From Meandrina meandrites (lineage: Eukaryota; Cnidaria; Anthozoa; Scleractinia; Meandrinidae), in contig OY855905.1 of the NCBI GenBank assembly GCA_963693305.1, positions 38,040,137 to 38,104,136 on the forward strand: a stretch of 64,000 nt of DNA, in the 5' to 3' direction. The notes under the pieces were generated by a model. That model saw nothing but the letters and a program-made list of their open reading frames with translations, did no database searches and was not told where the DNA came from. The position numbers and the translations under genes were made by a program. Of this stretch, positions 13,501-26,600 are shown one piece after another (the stretch's first letter is position 1; every line of letters starts with the position of its first letter).

Positions 13501-13978
13501 CTTGAGTTAGCCTCATCCCATATTAACTTCCGTAGGGGGTTGGTGGCGGGGGGCTCTACCAAGTTTTATAGTGGCAGGCTCCCCTGCGAGGTCCAAATTC
13601 TCACTATATTGACGTGGAAGGTACCTCGCAGTTTTAAATACTTTCAGTAGTCATGCATACTGTAACCCCTTTCCTATAACCTTGGATTGAGTAACTCCTT
13701 TTAAAAATGCTTAGATAATCTGAATAGGCATCCCTTAGGGCGGAGCCTCCGCATATGGTCCACTAGAGGGAAGGAGTACCCTCCGAATATTAACTTGGAA
13801 AAGTCTCCATGCAGGACTAATAATAATAATAATAAAAAGTTTCTTATTGCGCATTTAAAATTCTCAATGCGCTTACCATTGCACATGATTAAAAACAAGG
13901 ATAAAAACGATAAAAGTAAAAATGCTGTTTAATACAGAAATTAGCTAAAAAAATCTAAATTTTCAAGAAAATTCGGAT
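13501..13978. other. Spacer, no gene seen
   Basis: Low-complexity spacer with a short (AAT)n run near 13820-13836 and a TCCA/TGGA-rich segment. Nothing recognisable as coding. Confidence 0.5.
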
Positions 13979-13979
13979 A

Positions 13980-14885
13980 GTAATGAACGCCGGGCACATT
14001 GAGGTAACAGTTCCACAATGGAATAAATTAGGAGTTGTCAGGGCGAAAGTTGTCCGCCTGAAAAATTACGCGCAATCTCTCCACCGTTCTTCAAGACTGT
14101 TAAATGTAAAATGTCTCTGAGAAAGAACGGACTAACCGAATTCTGAAAAAAAGAGAAAGAAAATGGAGAATGAATTAATATTTTTGACACACTTCTCAGG
14201 GAAACAAAGAGCAAAAAAGAAAAAATAATGAAAATGAAAGGCTTTTAAAAGGTGACGCCAGTTGCTTTAATGAAAATATGTAAAAAAGAAAATGTAGAAG
14301 GAATTTTTAAAAAAACACGCGTCTATGTTTGAGAAATGAATTAAACGTAGTGATGATTAATATAGCTTGATTGGGAGGAACTAACTGAATGTCTGCGAAA
14401 ATTATAAAAGCCCGGGAACCTTCAAGAAAGCAACCAAAAATGCAAAGATTTATGTTCGAAGGTCCACGACCGTACACAATCTTTTGTTTTGGGCTCATAC
14501 GCTATGCGTGAATTACGTAACAGAAACGTTTCTTGGGCTATTGGTTAGCTGTTCAGATAGAAGAAAAGGCTTTTTGTGTTTTACGCACAGTAAAACCCAA
14601 AAAAGGCGAGAAAAAAAATTGAACAAAGAACTTTGGAAAGCTTCATAACCATTTTCTCTCTATATGCTGCAATTGATTGAAATTTCAATACGTTGCGACG
14701 TTTAGGCAATTCTGTCGATCGAAGCAGTATTAGTAATTCACAGACAGCATTCGTTGAGAGTACGCAAACATGGATTGCCATTATTTGTATCTCTGTTTCC
14801 TTGTCGGGTTCCTGTTTTGCTGCCAACACCTAACTCATGTCACATGTGAGGGTGATCAGCGAAAACTTGTAATGGTGAATGCGGT
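13980..14885 (+). repeat. Left copy of a tandemly duplicated phosphatase promoter plus exon 1
   Basis: About 0.9 kb that aligns, with substitutions and small indels, to 16755-17435. Shared landmarks in the same order are GTAATGAAC, TGTTAAATGTAAAATGTCT, GAGAATGAATTAATATT / GAGAGTGAATTAATATT, the AGGCA promoter block, and the coding exon with its GTGAGT donor. This is a tandem duplication limited to the 5' end of the gene. Confidence 0.85.
14770..14883 (+). CDS. Duplicate first coding exon of acid phosphatase copy 1 (possible alternative exon 1)
   Basis: An intact 114-nt exon with ATG, signal-peptide coding sequence ([20 protein letters not shown]) and a GCG|GTGAGT donor in the same phase as the exon at 17317-17430. 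It differs from that exon by only a few residues, so splicing to exon 2 at 19017 would give nearly the same protein from a different promoter. The TATA-like block found about 65 bp upstream of the ATG in the other copies (AGGCAG followed by a TTATA core) reads AGGCAATTCTGTCG here, so this promoter may be dead. Functional use is unproven. Confidence 0.6.
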
Positions 14886-16740
14886 GAGTAAAAAAAGAAA
14901 ACAAATTTTATGTCAAAATCAAGACACTTGGTTGCGTACTTTATAACGTAAATGCGAGGCTATACATATAATTTTTGTTGAATATAGTCAAGAGAAATGC
15001 CAATTTAATCCGTTCGTCTTATTCTGCTAAAGCAAGCCAGGAGACTTGCCCAAATCTGTGCCTTCTGCGGCCTTCACCTTCAAAGAGCTCTCCAACGAAC
15101 GAAGCATTTATCGGATAACATTATAATTAACGATCCCAATTTAAGGTCCGTGCTTTGGAAGATAACCGTTCGTATCTTTTTCCTTCATATTCTCTCGATC
15201 TCTCTAACAAACACATCATAGGCCATGTTCACACTTATACTGTCCGAGCACTGTTACCTGAAAAATCTTCTCAAAGGTGCGCGCTCGCAAGGAAAACGGC
15301 CACGAAATCTTTTCAGTCAATCCAGATTTAAAACTCGTGCTCTTCAGACCCGTCCCCTCCCCAGCTGTTTTGCCTGCTCCTTGAAGAAATTGCTGCTAGA
15401 TTCAGTGAGAACGTCGTTTGCTTCCAGGTTTCTATCAGTAGTGCCCTTAAAAACGCGCGCTCTGAAGTTTAGATTCGCTGACAATTTACTTTTACATTGC
15501 AATCAATCATTCCATCCGACTTCAAAACGTCACTTGGGGGGCTGTGTTGGGTAAATTTCTAATCGATATGGTCCGTTTGCTGTCGTTTTAGTTTTGATTG
15601 TAGGCAGCGTAAACGCAGGGATAAGTGGGAGATAAGGCCAGTGCCGTGACAAAACGTCCCCTCAAGGGTGATGGTACTGGGCATGTCGGTGCAAAATGTC
15701 CCCGGTACCCGGTGTGTGTTCATGTTGAGATTTTGCCCTGCCACATGTCACGGCGACATTTTGGCAGCCTTAAACCAATATTTGGTCGAGTATTTTCTGG
15801 GAGTATTATTCACTGTCGCTGCACAATTTTATACACGTAGATAAAATAGAACATGCATGGACAGCTGGCCACGTTTGATGTTTTTCGTAGCGCCGTTTAG
15901 ACGCCACAATTAATAAAATTTTTCATAACGCTTTGGATAATATTTCTAGGTTTTGTATTTCCACTAGCCATGAAAGCTGCGAATCTGCCTGATCAGAAAT
16001 AAATTTTTCAAAGTAGTCGGCTGTTGTTTGGCAACTCGATATAATGAAACTGAAGTTTTTTTGTTCTACGAACTGCAGTCATAACAGCCAGGGAATATTG
16101 CTCCCGAATGATGATGCTCATTATTTTTCAAATATTACCTTTTTTGGCTGATATCTACATTTTTCCACCGGTCTTTGGTATTTGTATTGTTTTCAGCCAT
16201 GGCGTGTCATCTGTCATGCCGGCATTTCTTAGGCATGCGCTTTACATCAGATATCAAGACAGCCTGGAGCTCATAATGGACTCCTGCATGGAAAAATGCA
16301 TTTCTTTACGACAACAATGCTGTTCAATGCTTAGATGATTATCTACCTGAAGTTAAAAAAGTAAATTAACCGTCGTAGTGAGTTTGGAAAGCTGATGTTT
16401 CGAGCGTTGGTCCTTCGTCGGGATGATGTTCAACAGCTAGCACCCAGGACACCCAGGGCATACCTTACCGCTCACTTGATTGGCGGGAAGCTTGATGTCA
16501 CAGGGAAACATATACGCTGGAACCCGATCCCAAATTAACGGGTCTCAGCTGGTTCCTATTCATTTACCGATACACCCACAGAAATGCCGGCCTTGTCTAC
16601 TAGGTTTTTTTGGATGCCTGTCATTTCTAGTAAAATGTTAGTCGAATTGTCTAACACCCCAGTTTAAAACATGCGTACATACTTTCATGACGATTTGTTT
16701 GGTCGATTATTTCTCTGAGTATATAGTCCAGGACAAAATA
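14886..16740. other. Spacer between the two first exons; dispersed repeats only
   Basis: Contains sequence related to the 61721-62279 inverted-repeat arm (GCAACTCGATATAA followed by CAGGGAATATT, near 16030-16100) and a TTTCGAGCGTTGGTCCTTCGT repeat near 16396-16420. No credible exon seen. In-frame ORFs here are short and unsupported. Confidence 0.5.
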
Positions 16741-17247
16741 AGCTTTAATCAACAGTAATGAACACCACGTTGAGGGGACGGTGCGACAAAGAAATAAATT
16801 GAGGTGTCAGGGCGCAAGTTTTTCTCCGAAAAAAATGGCGCGCGGGTCTTCAGCTTTAAGTTTTTCGGTTAATTTAAGAAAGATCCAGTCTCTCAACTCC
16901 ACTTCTAGACTGTTAAATGTAAAATGTCTTTGAGAGGGAACTGGACAAACCGAAGTCTACAAAAAAGAAAGAAAATGGAGAGTGAATTAATATTCTTTAA
17001 CGCGCTCCCCAGCAAAACAAAGGACAGAAAAAACTAATGAAAATGAAAAGTTTTAAAAAGTGAGGCCAGTTGCTTTAATGAAATTAAAAAAAGAGAAAAT
17101 GTAAAATGAATTTGTTTGAGAAACAAAGGACAAATAGCTAGTGAATTAAACAAAGAGATAATTGGCATACCTTGACCGGGAGAAACTGATTAAATGTCTG
17201 AAAATAATTGAGATTTTAACACGTGGCGACATTGTGCGGTTAGGCAG

Positions 17248-17253
17248 TTTTAT
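17248..17253 (+). promoter_or_regulatory. TATA-like box of acid phosphatase copy 1
   Basis: TTTATA about 65 bp upstream of the ATG at 17317, inside an AGGCAG block also present before copies 2 (GCGTTATAATATT) and 3 (GTTTTATATTC) but mutated before the duplicated exon at 14770. Conservation in the three gene copies supports a core promoter role. Confidence 0.45.
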
Positions 17254-17316
17254 AGGCTGTTGCTCGGAGCAAAACCCGAGTTATTCTCAGACAGTATTCG
17301 TGGAGAGTACGCAGAC

Positions 17317-20300
17317 ATGGATCGCCATTATTTGTATCTCTGTTATCTTGTCGGGTTCCTGTTTTGCTGCCAACACCTAACTCATGTCACATGTGAGGCT
17401 GATCAGCGAAAACTTGTAATGGTGAATGCGGTGAGTAAAAAAAAATAAAATAAAAATTTCTTGTCCCAACCAAGACTCTTGGTTGTAGATAATTTTCATT
17501 GAATACAGGCAAGACAAAAGAAATTGCCAATTTGATCCGCCAGTCTTGTCAACTCAACTATGCACCTTATAAAAATGAAAAACTAGAGCAAATTTCTTTT
17601 ACACACTGCAAACTATTTTTCATTTTCTCCTATTTTTTTTAACTTTTACACACAAGTTTTCAGTGATATCAGCCTATAAAGGGTTGGGTATTTGGTCAAG
17701 ATAGCTATAACATTCGAGACAGACAGAACAATATAGCAGTTTTAAGAGCAAAATTAAGAAGTCGCTATTTTGTAAAATCTATGGTTAGGATCATGTAACT
17801 TGCTGTGAGTGAACTTAAACAGTTTGCCATCTAGTTTGAGGTCATTACAAAAAAATTCACCGTGGCATTTTAAAAATAATTACGTTTTATTTAAAAGAAG
17901 ACTTCAGAAAACTGCTTATAACAAAATCTTGCATGATCGCCACAATAATCTATCAGGCTTTAAAAATTCTAAGAAATCGCTTAATGTTCCTTTTCTAAAG
18001 GGACCTGTCAGACAAATAAATAGCAGCGGGTCACCTTATCCATATAGCGTTAAATCATTAATAGGCCTTTTGCAAGTGAATTTACATCACAATGCGAGTT
18101 TCTCAGGACTGATCACTCTAAACGTGCCCTATTTACCTATCATGTTATGTTCATGCATCTTCTCGTCACCCTTGCCATATAAAAAAAAAAGAAACTGGCA
18201 ATCTTTCTCCAGAGCTCACCTAAAGAATATTGTAGTGCTTCACCCTCATACAGACTAAGAAGGTGGGGGGGGGGGGGGGGGGGAAGTTGGGTAGTTTCCG
18301 TGGGATAAAATCCGCTTTAACATATCGTGAAGTGGTTATCAAGTACCGGAGAATAGAAACTTGCATGGCTAATTCCAAGAGGGAACAAATCAGTTCTACT
18401 TCACAAAGACCCACAAACGTTTCATTCGATCAAGTTGTGAGTTTGTTATCCAGCAATATCTACTTAAAGTCTGCGTCGAGCCAAGTGGCCCATACCGCCG
18501 GAGTTTGGATGGGATGCTAGTCCATCGCAGGGTTACCCCCAGCAGTAAATTCGCCGGTACTCATTTATACACCTAGGTAGAGAGAGGCACTATGAGAGTA
18601 AAGTGTCTTGCCCAAGAACGCAATGCAGTGCCCCGGCCGGGACTCAAACCCGGACCGCCCATCCGGAATCACGACTCCCATTGCAATCTCTACTTGTCAC
18701 GAGAAGACAAGATGCGCAGTACCCGAGGTAGGAGAAGAGAGCGCGCGGTAAGCGGAATTTCTATGGTGGCGGAAAATGGAAAAAATTGAGAACAATGTTG
18801 CAACATTGCGTAATATTTTGCAGTAGACATAGCATAAAGAGGCGGGAACCACTAAAGGAAGCGAAGGTTGAAACCCCATGTGCCCCCATCAGCGGGAAGT
18901 TCAGCACCCTGTTCCACCATCAGCGGGAAGTTGAGACCCCCCTGTCCCCCCATCAGCGTGAGGGTCAGAACCCCTTGTCCCCCAATCCATTACGTTCTGC
19001 TTTACTTTTCTTGCAGGTTTATCGCCATGGCGACCGCTCTCCTACTCATATTTATCCAACGGATCCATACCAAGAAGACGTTTGGCCGCAAGGAATGGGA
19101 ATGCTAACACAAGTCAGTTAAAAAAATATTGTTAAATAATGACCCAATTTGATTCGTGCAAATCGAAACGTTCGTGAAATCAAGATATCATTTTCGGAAG
19201 AAGGAAAGAGAGAGAAACTTTACTTTACACAGTCATTTTGGTTCATATTTAAGAATTGCCTTTACTACTGTGCGTGTCTTTGGGCTGTAGGTAAGGTCAG
19301 GCTACATTATTGACGTGGGGTATTTTCAAAATTTCAGAAAGGAATGCGTCAAGAATATGGTCTTGGTAAAATGTTGAAGAGCCGTTATATGGAACAGTAC
19401 AAGCTACTGAACTCTACTTACATTCACAGAGAGGTAAGCAAGGAGCTCATTCTCTTCCTTCCTTCCTTCCTTCCTTCCTTCCTTCCTACCTTTCACTGCA
19501 CCTTACGCGTATTTTCTTTCCATTAATTCAGTCAGATTTAGTGTAAGACAGTACGCATTGCCATAAGCACAAAGTATTGCATACAATACTTAACAAGGTA
19601 TTGTATTTATTTCCTCACAGATCTACATTCGGAGCACTGATATAGAACGTACATTAATGAGTGCACAGACACAGCTTAATGGCTTGTACCCACCAAAAGG
19701 TCATCAGGTAAACAACTCTGCAACTATTTTCCTTAACATTTGTAGCGGATTTCGATAGATTGATTGATTAATTAATAGAAACATGTTTGTTTTGTATTTC
19801 ACTCGGTGATCATGTAATGAAGTGGTGTACACATGCAGCTTGTGCGAAGCACTGAGAGAGAAGAATCAGTGAGGCTACTGTTATATTTATTCAACAAATT
19901 CGCGCGATGCCCATATATGGTCAGAAAGCAATTGTTATCCGTCATCCGTACATAACAGATATATAAACAATAGTCTCCATTTGGCGCGAAAATATGCACG
20001 GATATTTGTCCGCGGACATTATCTGTTCCGAGAAGCGAACAGTTTTCCGAGAGCGAAGCTCGAGGAAAACTGTGAGCTTCGAGGAACAGATAATGTCCAA
20101 GGACAAATATCTGTGCATATTTTTGAAGCCAAATGGATGCTATTGTGTTTATTATCATTCAAATATTTTTTTTTACAAGGCCGCGTTTTGGGAGACCTTT
20201 TCTCAAAGCTTTTTAAACGCCAAAGAAATTCTGTCAGCGCTCAAAATATTATTAGTCTGTTCAAAGTGTTTAGTTTTATTCATTTTAACAATTTACTCGG

Positions 20301-23300
20301 AATAAAAGCTAAACGTGCGAACGTAAATCGCAAAGTTAAAAAAACTGGGGAATATCACTTGGGGAATATCATCTGATATTCCCCAGTTTTGGCTGCATCA
20401 CGTGACGTGTTTAGACCAATCGCGCGCGCGAAAAATATTTGAAGGATTATAACTTGCGATATACGTAGGTTGCCAAGATTCGTCCGAAATCTTGTAAACC
20501 GCTGCACAACCACAGTTTTTGTTGCTGCAAAAAGTGTTTCGTTGACAATTTGTTGAATAATAAAACAGTTATCCTACTCAATCTTGGGGAATATCGTCTG
20601 ATTTCAGCCAACTCGGCCTACGGCCTCGTCGGCTAAGTATCAGGCGATATTCCGCGCGATTTCGCAGGATAATAACTTGGGTTATTCGTTAGGCCTAGTT
20701 CACACTAGCGACATAACGACATCAAGAAAAGATCAGTTTTTTCCTACTGTGTCGTTCTGTCGGGTTGTTCATACTGGTGACAAAAAACATCGTTGAGTGT
20801 TTTCTACATATGTGTGAAATTGCCGTTATGTCGCTAGTGTGAACCAGTATTTGCGGACGATGATAGCGGCTGTCTCTGCGAAAAGTTTTGTTTAATGATG
20901 TTCTCAATGGCGTTACGCTCAAAAGGCGTTGAACAGATACGGTTACGCCTGGTTTACTCAAGCGAAATAAAGAAAAGATCAGTTTATTTTTTTATGTCTT
21001 TATGCTTATGTCATTATGTTCCTATATACTATGTCGTGATGTTATGTTGTTCACACTGGTGACATCAAGCATCAACTCGAGGTGTTTCCTACATTTGCTT
21101 GACCTTGCTGTTATGTCTTTCTGTCACTCGTGTGAACCAGGTGTAAGTGAATGTATTTTGTGTTTATCTTCAGATATGGCGGGATAATTTAGACTGGCAA
21201 CCAATAGGAATCCATGTGGTACCTTTGAAAGAAGATTATGTAAGTTTCTTCCTGGGAATCATCACTACTGTCCCAAGTATAATCTCTAATGATTTCGTTT
21301 AGGCATTCAGTTTTGCAATTACTTACAGTTCACTTGGTTCCAGAGAAACCAGAGTTTATATAATCTCTACATCTAAAATATGGAGAACTCCATAATACGG
21401 ATGATCAGCTTTGGCCTCTTGGTGTCTGTATTAAGAAGTTCGACTGTAGTTCTTTGTGAATTTTTAATGCGGAAAAAGTAAGTGCCGACCATGGTGCGAA
21501 TTTAACTTCAACATCCACACTCTAGCTAACCATTGTTAACTTGCAAATGTTTTAAAAAATATAGCTTGATTAAGGTTGACTACTCATTATCTGTAACAGC
21601 CTATGTTCCGACCTTGTACGTGCATCCAAAGTTCCAATCTGGTGTTTGACACCATTCCACATTCTGGGATATCGGCTTTCCTCGACCTCAGGTGGATCGA
21701 AGAACTTTGTCAGTGAAACAGACCGTGCTATCCTTTAGCACAGTAGACTTAGCATAATGGTAAACAAGGCAATAACAGGAATATTTTAATTGTTGCTTTA
21801 GACTAACAGTTTGTTTTATTCTCTCTTAGCTTCTCGCGGTCTTTGACTACCCTTGCCCTCGCTTTTTTAAACTTCTTGGTGTAGACAAAAGGCAGCCCGG
21901 ATACATAAATATGTCACTGCAGTACAAGGTGAGAATCCACCAATAAGCCGTCGCGGCTTCTGAGAATCCTGTTTATCCTGAGAAACAATTAAACCAGTAG
22001 GATCTTGCTGTTGAAATGACCGATACTCTTTTGCATAATAACTGGGAGGGTCTCAATGAGTTTTTAAAGTTACAGCCATCACCAGGCCGAAATTAGTGTC
22101 GTTAGCTGCGAGATGTGCGATATACTGAGCCTTGCATGTTAGCTGAGGAATCTCAATACACTCAAAGCTGAGCTGTGACGTGGAAGTTTGACCGGCTTAG
22201 GACCTTTGTTTAAGGCACACTGAGCTCAACTGAAGCAAAAGCATGAGGTGCTTATAACCACGTATAAAGAACTTAAACCCCAGAATCTTTAATCGCCACA
22301 GTGATTGAGCATCAAGAATGACATTCAACATGTTCCAAATTCGTTAATAAGCCCATTCCGAGTTGTAAGATACCTCTGTCTCTATGCGACTCCCGATGCA
22401 AAACCTTTTACATAGAAGTGATTACGACGAGGAAAATACAAGTAAAACTCCTTTCCATTTGAAAAGCCTGTGCACTAGGACTCGTTTTGGAACAGAGGTC
22501 ACAGGTGTCTTGGAAAAGCCTATTGATTCAACTTAAACTTTAACTGAAATAGAGCTATTTAGATCTTACATATCGGTAACAATAAACTTAAATCTTTGGT
22601 GGCAAAAAAAGGAGGGAGGAAAGTTATAACCGAAATATACGGTATCTCTAACAATGCTGCTTCATTAATACTGGACAGGATTTGCTGGACTATGTCTCTG
22701 AAAACAGTGGAGAAGAAACTGACGTGTCAACTATGTTCAAGATTAGAGACCCATTGATTTGTGAGGTAAGGAGCACTTTGTAAATTAAAGTGTCCCGAGC
22801 CTATCCCGGTTTCTATACATGAAGGTCCGTGAACTGTCTAGGAGTGTTCTGTTTCCTTCACGGTTGAGGTTATAGTTCATCAAAGACTTCAAAGGTTACC
22901 TCCTAACATGTGATCACTGAACCGACGAAAGACTTTGTGTCTCAGTTTTGAATTGGTTTTGCCTGAGCAAAACGTGCTCTGTAAATTCGAAAACACATGC
23001 TAACTGCTTTCGAAAAGTGATTGAAAAACAGCATTTCTATGCGCAAAATTAATGAATTTTCCAATCAAATTTGCAAAAATTATACACTTTCTGAAAAGTA
23101 CAAAACTGCATCAATACGTTTTAAGACATCAGTGAAAGAGACAGCGCAGTTCAACGATATAACATGAATTGAAACACTTAACAGCATAAGTGGTAACAAC
23201 TTCCATTTTAACTTACATGTAAAAGTTGTTCAGGGATATAATCGACTTATATTGTTTCTTTGTTTCCTAGAAATCTCACAATATGACACTGCCTGACTGG

Positions 23301-23603
23301 GTTTTAAACGGTACAACATATGAAGATATTGGAACTGTGTCTGACTTCAGCATGTGGTGGAATTTTAACACCCGCGAAAAAGCGAGACTCACTGGAGGTT
23401 GGTGTAGGACTACTAGGTCTGGGAAGTTGGAAGATTATTTAGGGCGTGATCATTGGGTGGATTGTAGTTGCTTCACCCCCCACCTCTTTTTTGCCATTAA
23501 ATGCACAGAATCCCTGGACTGAGATATGCCTGTAACGTTCGGGTCTAGTAAAAACCCGAGGATTTATTTAGAGGAGAGTTGTTTAGTTCCTTACACTTTG
23601 CTC

Positions 23604-23649
<46 letters not shown>

Positions 23650-26600
23650 TTAAACACTGTGGAAAATCCAGACTCGTCGCATGTTAGTCTGGGGTTGTTT
23701 TACGGGAATCCAGGCTAAAAGTCAGTTTGTTCCAAATCATAAGTTGATGTTTGTTTAAAACTGTTTCAGAGGTTTGAAGTCGATGTTGTTTTGCTAAAAA
23801 GCTCTTTGGGAAATTAAAGAGTAGGATCTTTGGGAAAGAGTAGGATCTTGATAGATTACAGTTTACGGTCTGACTTCTCGTCTTGCTTCTGATGTTTACT
23901 GAAAATAACAACTGGATACAATTCTAAAAGCTTCCACTTCCATTCCATTCCACTCCCATTCTGCACAGCGGCAATTTTCATTCCTTGGTGACTACGTGAT
24001 GTACCTTCTGTCGAGCTATCACATCGTTACACATTATCATGAGAAAGCTCCAATCAGAAACTTGATTTGACCTTGGTTTGTAATTTCCATTTTCCATTGT
24101 AGGTGCACTGGTAGGAAGAATGATTGACAACATGAACCTCTACTCATCACCGCAGAAAAGGAGCCATGCCAAAGAACCTGTCAGAAAAATCTATCTCTAT
24201 TCAGCTGTAAGTAAAATAACAACAACTATTTGCTAGGGAGATCCGTCTATTAAAATAAAACTTCATTACGTTGTTTTCAATTTGATGTAACACTAACACC
24301 GAAGTAACACTAATTCCCCGTACTACCAGCAGCATAATTAAAGTTTGAATTTCATCAAAGAAATTGGACAGCAAACAAGTCAAGTTCGCGAATCTCTCTC
24401 CCCAATCCCACTCGATCGGCTGTTTTACAGTCAGCAGAAGATAACTACACTGTATGTCCCAACCTCGTTCCCAGGGTCTCTCTCTCCCTCTCTCCCTGGG
24501 AACGAGGTTGTGTATGTCCATAGACAAATACAAGCTGAGTGAGTGAATATTGACGGTTCAAAGTAAAGAAAAAGTTTCTTCATTGTGACACCAAGGTTTT
24601 TGACGTTTTCGAAATTATTTGCTTTTCTCTAGCACGACACCACACTTTCAGCATTTATGAGTGCTCTTCAAGTATTCGATGGGGTTTCACCAGATTACTC
24701 GAGCGCTGTCATGGTTGAACTGTTCTCGTCTGGAGAGTAAGTAGAATTTTAAACTTGCAAACACTATGCATCTGTTATAGTTTTCTTGTCATTTGAGAAA
24801 TAGAACATCTGGAATTGTGAAAATACTAGTCTTCGGCCCAATCAAAATTCCCGTCGTATTTTATGACAGTACAATACGTAGGTCCTAAAAGACGTTTTCG
24901 TGACTAAGGATAACAAGTGATGAAATTTAGTTCGAAAGTTTACGTAAATATACCAGGATACGTCACAACCACGTTTGCTAAACAACCAATCATAGCGCCC
25001 GTTACATCATTACAATTTTATAAATGACTGCCATGCCATGCCATTTGTTACTTAGCTCTTTGATTGTAATATCATGCGATGAATTCAAGCGTCAGGGTTA
25101 TTGGGCAATTTATTTGCGTTGGCTCTCCGAACTGGCGTCATTTAGATTCGCTACACCGCACTGACGAGTCCCAATAAGGACGAAACAGCTGTCTGCGGTT
25201 GCAATCCTGCTGTATCGGTTCTAGTCGTGGTGTTGTCTCGCAAAGTTTACTTTTCACGTAGTATGATCAGCCTTGCTCACAGTTTATTGTTATTTCTTTT
25301 TTAGAGCATATTTTAACGCGCTAGAGCAATGAGACTTGGGTTGAGAACATCTACCTGGACCTTGATTATTGGTATGTCCCAAAAATCTCTTCCAGTAATT
25401 GTTAATAACATTTTTCTTTACAGAAATAAACTGGACGTTCGTGTGATGTATCGATTTGGTCAAAATGAGCCCCGTGCACTGGTACTGCCTGGCTGTAAGG
25501 AATTCTGTCCTCTGGATGAATTCATCAAGTTAGATAACTGAAATGGACTGTAATATTGTTGGTATCCGTTTGCTGATGTTTTTTCGGCTGAAACTCGAAT
25601 TCCCTTTTCCTTTTTCAGGTTAACGCATGACGTTATACCACAAGATATAATAAAGGAATGTGCAGTTGAGCAGGAGAAGTGCACCTGTGTAAAAGGTGTG
25701 CAAAAAAAAAAAACCAAACAAGCAAACAAACAAACAAAACTGATAAGCCTTATCATGGTGATGGTTACGGAATCCTTTTTATGCTGGAAGGAGTAGGCTT
25801 GACGGCTCGATTTCCTCCGTAGTTTTAGTTTCGATTGTGTTTCATCACATTTTTAAACACCTGAAAGTTTGTCACAAATAGTCTGCTGCTCCGCGTATTT
25901 TCAACTCTCTTCTAGGTGTTTGGAAATGCGATGAAACACTTTCTCTCGTGTTTGATATATTACTTTAAGGATACGGTAAAACCTAGACCAAAACCATCAG
26001 GACAAACGACTTTCGGTTGGAAACATTTAAACCACTTCCTTACCCCGATGACTTATATCCCTTGTCCAACGCAGGCCTAAGTGCAGCATAGGCGAATTAT
26101 AGTTCACTCCTTGCCTTACTGGGGTCTGGCGAGCCTGTTCACAGACTAGTGTGACTAAAGAAGGCAATAGTTTGATCGCAATACTAACTGGAAGCTGCGT
26201 TCATTACCTTTAGTGATTGATTATAAATCAAAGGGATGTTACAAGGAGAGACGCCAAAAGAAGAAACGAATTTTCCCCAAGACATTCGGTGTCGTCCAAA
26301 ACGTTGACCGCAAAAACCCAGACGTGAAGCGGATTTTCAGCAAATGCAAGGAAATGGCAGAGAAACAAGGCTTCGAAATCTTTGCTATTCAGGTGAATCA
26401 CAAGTTGGTGCTAATAATTAAGAAAGAGAAATTGGGTTACCATTAAATAAGTTGATTTTTTGAAGTGCTGTTGATTATTCTTACGAAGGCAATCAAACAA
26501 TGGGGACTAAGGTCAAACTCGTATCAATAATATTTTGTTGACTGCCTCAGTTAAGGGATGGACAATTATCTTGGGGGAAGGGTGGGGGCACAGCGAAGAG

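Noticed and set aside
17809..18258. 149-codon ORF in intron 1 of copy 1
   Set aside because: No recognisable domain, lies in an intron region and ends in a poly-G/SINE area; treated as chance.
18786..19121. ORF running into exon 2 of copy 1
   Set aside because: Its upstream part is repetitive CCCCATCAGCGGGAAG sequence in the intron; only the part from 19017 is coding, after a TTGCAG acceptor.
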